Assembly: GCA_002049455.2 (NCBI GenBank)
Contig: KV919100.1
Coordinates: forward strand, 16,961-80,960
DNA length: 64,000 nt
Direction of reading: 5' to 3'
From: Porphyra umbilicalis
Lineage: Eukaryota > Rhodophyta > Bangiophyceae > Bangiales > Bangiaceae
Both the position numbers and the translations under genes were made by a program. Shown here in pieces: positions 61,019 through 64,000 of this stretch. A model generated the notes under the pieces. That model searched no databases, had not been told where the DNA came from, and worked only from the letters and a program-made list of their open reading frames with translations. The stretch's first letter is position 1; each line of letters begins with the position of its first letter.

Positions 61019-62706
61019 CTAGCCGATAGTCCAGCACTGGCTGTCCCACGCGGGGTTCCGCGACTGTAGCGTCACGCCGTCTGACGGGGTGAACGCGCCC
61101 GACCCGGTTTGCGTGCCGACGCGCGTCAGGACGCACGTGGACGGGCCCCACTGGCACGTCAGCGACACGCCGCCGCCGGCGCAGGGGGCGGTCGTCCACT
61201 GCTGGTTTTCCGCCCGCGACTCGAGGGCCGACAGAAACACGCTGCTGCTCTGCTCCCACCTGCCGCCGACCCGCTCGCCGAGGCGGCCGAGGTAGAGCGG
61301 CGAGCCGGGGCAGGCGCTGCGAAGTCGCTGGCCGCCGCTGGCGGCCTCGAGCACCCACCGGGGGGCGCCCGCCCCACTCGAGACCCCCACGCTCGTGGGG
61401 GAGCCGCACCCCCCGCCGGTGGCGCTGTTGCGGGTCAGGACGCCAGAGGCGGGCGACCACGCAGAGACGATGCGCACAGAGGAGCCCGATGGGGGTGCGG
61501 AGGAGCCCCCCCCACCGCCGCCCTGGGTGCTGCCCGCCTCGGAGCAGGGGGAGCGGCCGTCGCCGCGCAGCGCTGTGCGCATCGCCTCGACCGCGGGTTT
61601 GGCGACAACCTTTTCGCCGGGGTCTCCGCCAGTATAGGGCGTCGGGAACGTGTAGGTACCGACGGGGAGGCCGACAGATGGGTCCGTCGTCGGGTGCAAC
61701 CACGAGCGCTTGTCGGCAAACTCCCACAGCAACAGCATCTGAAAGGCGGGCTGACCGACCACCAACCTGGCGACGGTTGCATAGACGTCCGCCTGGTCGC
61801 GCAGCTGCGCCGCCGATGGCCGATCCGCGGGATTGGTGGTGATCTTGGTTCTGACGTCCAGCTCGGTGACGTACAGGGAGAGGCCCGCTGCGGCAAAGCG
61901 GGCAAAGTTCTCCTGCATGCTCTTGCAGTTTGGGCCCTTGCCGGTCGCGTCCAGATGAGTTTGAAACCCGACCCCGTCAATGGGCACACCCCGCCTGCGG
62001 AGGTGTTCGACATACCTTAGCAGGGCGGTGGACTTGGCGTTGACTTCCTCAATGCTGAAGTCGTTGATGATCAGCTCCGTGCCGGCGCCGACCTTGTCCT
62101 TGGCCCACCGGAATGCCTTTTCCACATAGTCGGGGATATCTCGATACTCAACAAAGTCGGTGCGGAGGCCCCAGCCGTCGACGTTGGTGCCCCTCGCAAT
62201 GTTCTCTGAGGAGCCCATGACCTCGTTGACCACGTCCCACACGGCCACCCCGTTGGGGCTCGCCGACGCCATGGTGTCCACGTACTTCTTGAGTACGGCC
62301 TCGCGGCGGCCGTTCAACGCAGAAGACTGGTACCAACCCAGCCTCTGGTTGATGTACGGGTACACCAACACGTGCCCGTGCACGCGCATCCCTTGTTCTG
62401 CGGCCCACTTCACCATCTCCTTGTGGGGTGCCGTGTTGATCGCCTCGTCTTCGATTTCCAGGGACCAGATGCCATGTAGGCGGTCGTAGTAATGGCGTTG
62501 AACTCTCGTGCCGCCGCCGCCTGGTAGTCGCGGTGTTCGTGTCAAAGTAGGGTGCAGCGTGCCTCCCACGGGCAGGCGCCCGGGGGCAGCAGACTTGAGG
62601 GTGCCCGACTCCTGCGCACCCGCCGGCGCCGCGCACAGCAAGACGGATGCCGTGACAGCGGCAGTGGCGGCCAGCGCAGCGGCGGCAGCGGCGGGAAAGG
62701 CCCCAT
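61019..62706 (-). CDS. secreted GH10 endo-xylanase-type glycoside hydrolase with C-terminal domain (5' end frame-broken)
   Basis: Retaining glycosidase expected to cut xylan backbones outside the cell. Main frame residues are counted from 62641. GMRVHGHVLVYP is near 85-96, WDVVNEVM carries the acid/base Glu ~140, and LYVTELDVR carries the nucleophile Glu ~260. LLLWEFADKRSWLH closes the barrel. A Gly/Ser linker ([14 protein letters not shown], ~375) leads to ~150 residues with QW and several Cys, possibly a beta-trefoil carbohydrate-binding domain. The ATG at 62706, a signal peptide (LLCAAPAGAQES) and the first barrel strand (AREFNAITTT) lie in other frames. Four one-base omissions would reconcile them: the G run at 62700-62704, GGG at 62550-62552, near 62527, and near 62470. 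These are either consensus errors or a decaying gene. GH10 includes both beta-1,4- and beta-1,3-xylanases; which one this is cannot be told. Confidence 0.82.
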
Positions 62707-64000
62707 GGTTGTCGCGGTGGTGGCGGGGGCTTGGCAGCTGTGCAGTAGGTTGGCGGACGGGTGCTGCCGATGTTTAGTCGAATCAGCCGAGAGGGGCCGC
62801 AGCGGCTTGTATCGTCCTCTGCAGCCCCACCCAAACAACAACAACAGGTTGGAACAGCCCACCGTCCCATGCAAAGAGGCACCTACCTGTCTATTGTTCC
62901 GCCAGGCAGAGCAGACGCCTGCATCTCATCCAGAGGCACTTTCTACCGAACTCGATAGGCCCATCAACCACTACATCCACTACACCAACAAACCAGACTG
63001 ATCGGCTCGGATGAAGAGTCTCCGGCTGGTGCCGATACGGCAATAGAGCGGGGGCGCCGGCCCAATCCAGTGCGTCGCGTTCGTGGTGTGCTTGCCACCA
63101 GAGCGCTTCCTGCCACTGTCGGTCACCTCGAGATGGGCGTGAAGCACGATTGCCGTCGTACGAGCCCAAACACCCCGACATCGTCAGAACAATGGTCATC
63201 CTGAACGGGAGGGAATCCCGTTCAGGCCCCTGTTACGGCACGGCGCCCGAACAAGGGAACTCCTGTTACAAACGTTGTTCAGGTGCACGGACCTGATCTC
63301 GAGGTCGGACGTTACCAGATCGCGAGACACACCCTTAATACTCCAGTTAACCAGGGTCGATTATTATTGCACTAATCTCTAGACGATGACAGGTTACTGG
63401 CGGCCCATGCACACTGATCGTTGATGCTGCTTTGCTTTATTTCTGGAGGGACTACGGATGGGACTACGGCCATGAGGACTACCAAACGGTGCACCCATCA
63501 TAGCTGACCATGTACCAACGCCGGCAGCAACACAAGTGGGGGAGCCAGTCGGCAGGTAGTACCGAGAAAAAGGCACCAAGACCGCGACAGATGCCGTACC
63601 ATCCAAACCCACATCAAACGAGAGCTCGTGATATCAAGAGAGGGGAAGACTAAGAAACAAGAGCAACGATACGACGGGACAAAACAGGGGACGTGCGAGA
63701 TAGGGGGCAGAAAGCGGAAGACGGACGTAGGGAGGAGGGGGGAGAGAGAAATCCAATCAGGAAGTGGGAGAAAGACATACACGATACGCAGGGGAAAAAA
63801 CATGCATGGACGGTAGCACATGTTGGCACGAGTCAGATGCGAGCTACCACAGATGGCAGTGAACGAGGGCTCCGTGTACGGTAGTGCAACATCCGGTGCA
63901 ATGACCTCGATGGAAGACACGCAATGACAGACAAACGAACGGTAGACAGGAGAGGATCCAACCACAAACAGCGCACAACATACCTGTTGGAAGACTGGCT
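62707..64000. other. 5' flank of the GH10 gene and terminal region without a gene
   Basis: Open frames up to 155 residues exist on minus (63498-63965) but none is recognisable. A compact hairpin CCTGAACGGGA/TCCCGTTCAGG lies at 63208-63234. Confidence 0.5.
63208..63234. repeat. 11-bp perfect hairpin
   Basis: CCTGAACGGGA, loop GGGAA, TCCCGTTCAGG. Its role is unknown. Confidence 0.75.

Noticed and set aside
1..64000. tRNA genes, judged by T-loop motif GGTTCRANYCC
   Set aside because: A visual scan on both strands gave no site with matching acceptor and anticodon arms. A covariance search would be needed to exclude one.

Overview
The window looks like nuclear DNA of a GC-rich eukaryote with few introns. 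A bangiophyte red alga of the Porphyra/Pyropia type is my best guess. That rests on very high GC with long G and C runs, short introns that mostly start GTACGT, a plastid-type leader on the aminotransferase, plant/alga-style housekeeping genes, and many transposons. The species is an inference; no marker gene fixes it.

Left third (1-15 kb): single host genes separated by G/C-rich low-complexity DNA. In order: a plastid-type single-membrane-span protein (minus), a tandem CCCH zinc-finger protein of the TTP/TIS11 class (plus), an AP-1 gamma-adaptin (minus) with a spliced N-terminal exon and no ear domain, and a branched-chain aminotransferase with a putative transit peptide (plus).

Middle (15-40 kb): repeat-rich. 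Two direct copies of a 4.8-kb DNA transposon (16.08-20.86 and 35.23-40.04 kb) share one three-exon transposase-like gene, with different inactivating lesions in each copy. A 2.1-kb ankyrin-repeat gene region is present twice (20.86-22.97 and 24.30-26.47 kb); the first copy starts at a one-base assembly gap and is full of small indels. From 26.5 to 35.2 kb I see no convincing gene, but several small inverted-repeat elements, a 335-bp near-perfect palindrome and simple tandem arrays.

Right (40-57 kb): an unrecognised host gene with seven 29-residue repeats (40.37-56.80 kb) is split by a 12.6-kb Ty3/gypsy chromovirus (41,773-54,409, minus strand). The retroelement has a 5-bp target duplication, 99% identical LTRs, intact gag and pol, and a textbook -1 frameshift site. 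Its 5' LTR is interrupted by a 2.9-kb non-autonomous element. From 57 to 61 kb there is low-complexity and repeat DNA. A secreted GH10 xylanase-type gene (61.0-62.7 kb, minus) has a broken 5' end. The last 1.3 kb holds nothing I can name.

The host genes do not form a pathway; they are unrelated neighbours. The main biology here is layered transposition: element into gene, element into LTR, and palindromes into a tandem array. Several reading-frame breaks fall in homopolymers and may be consensus errors rather than real mutations.
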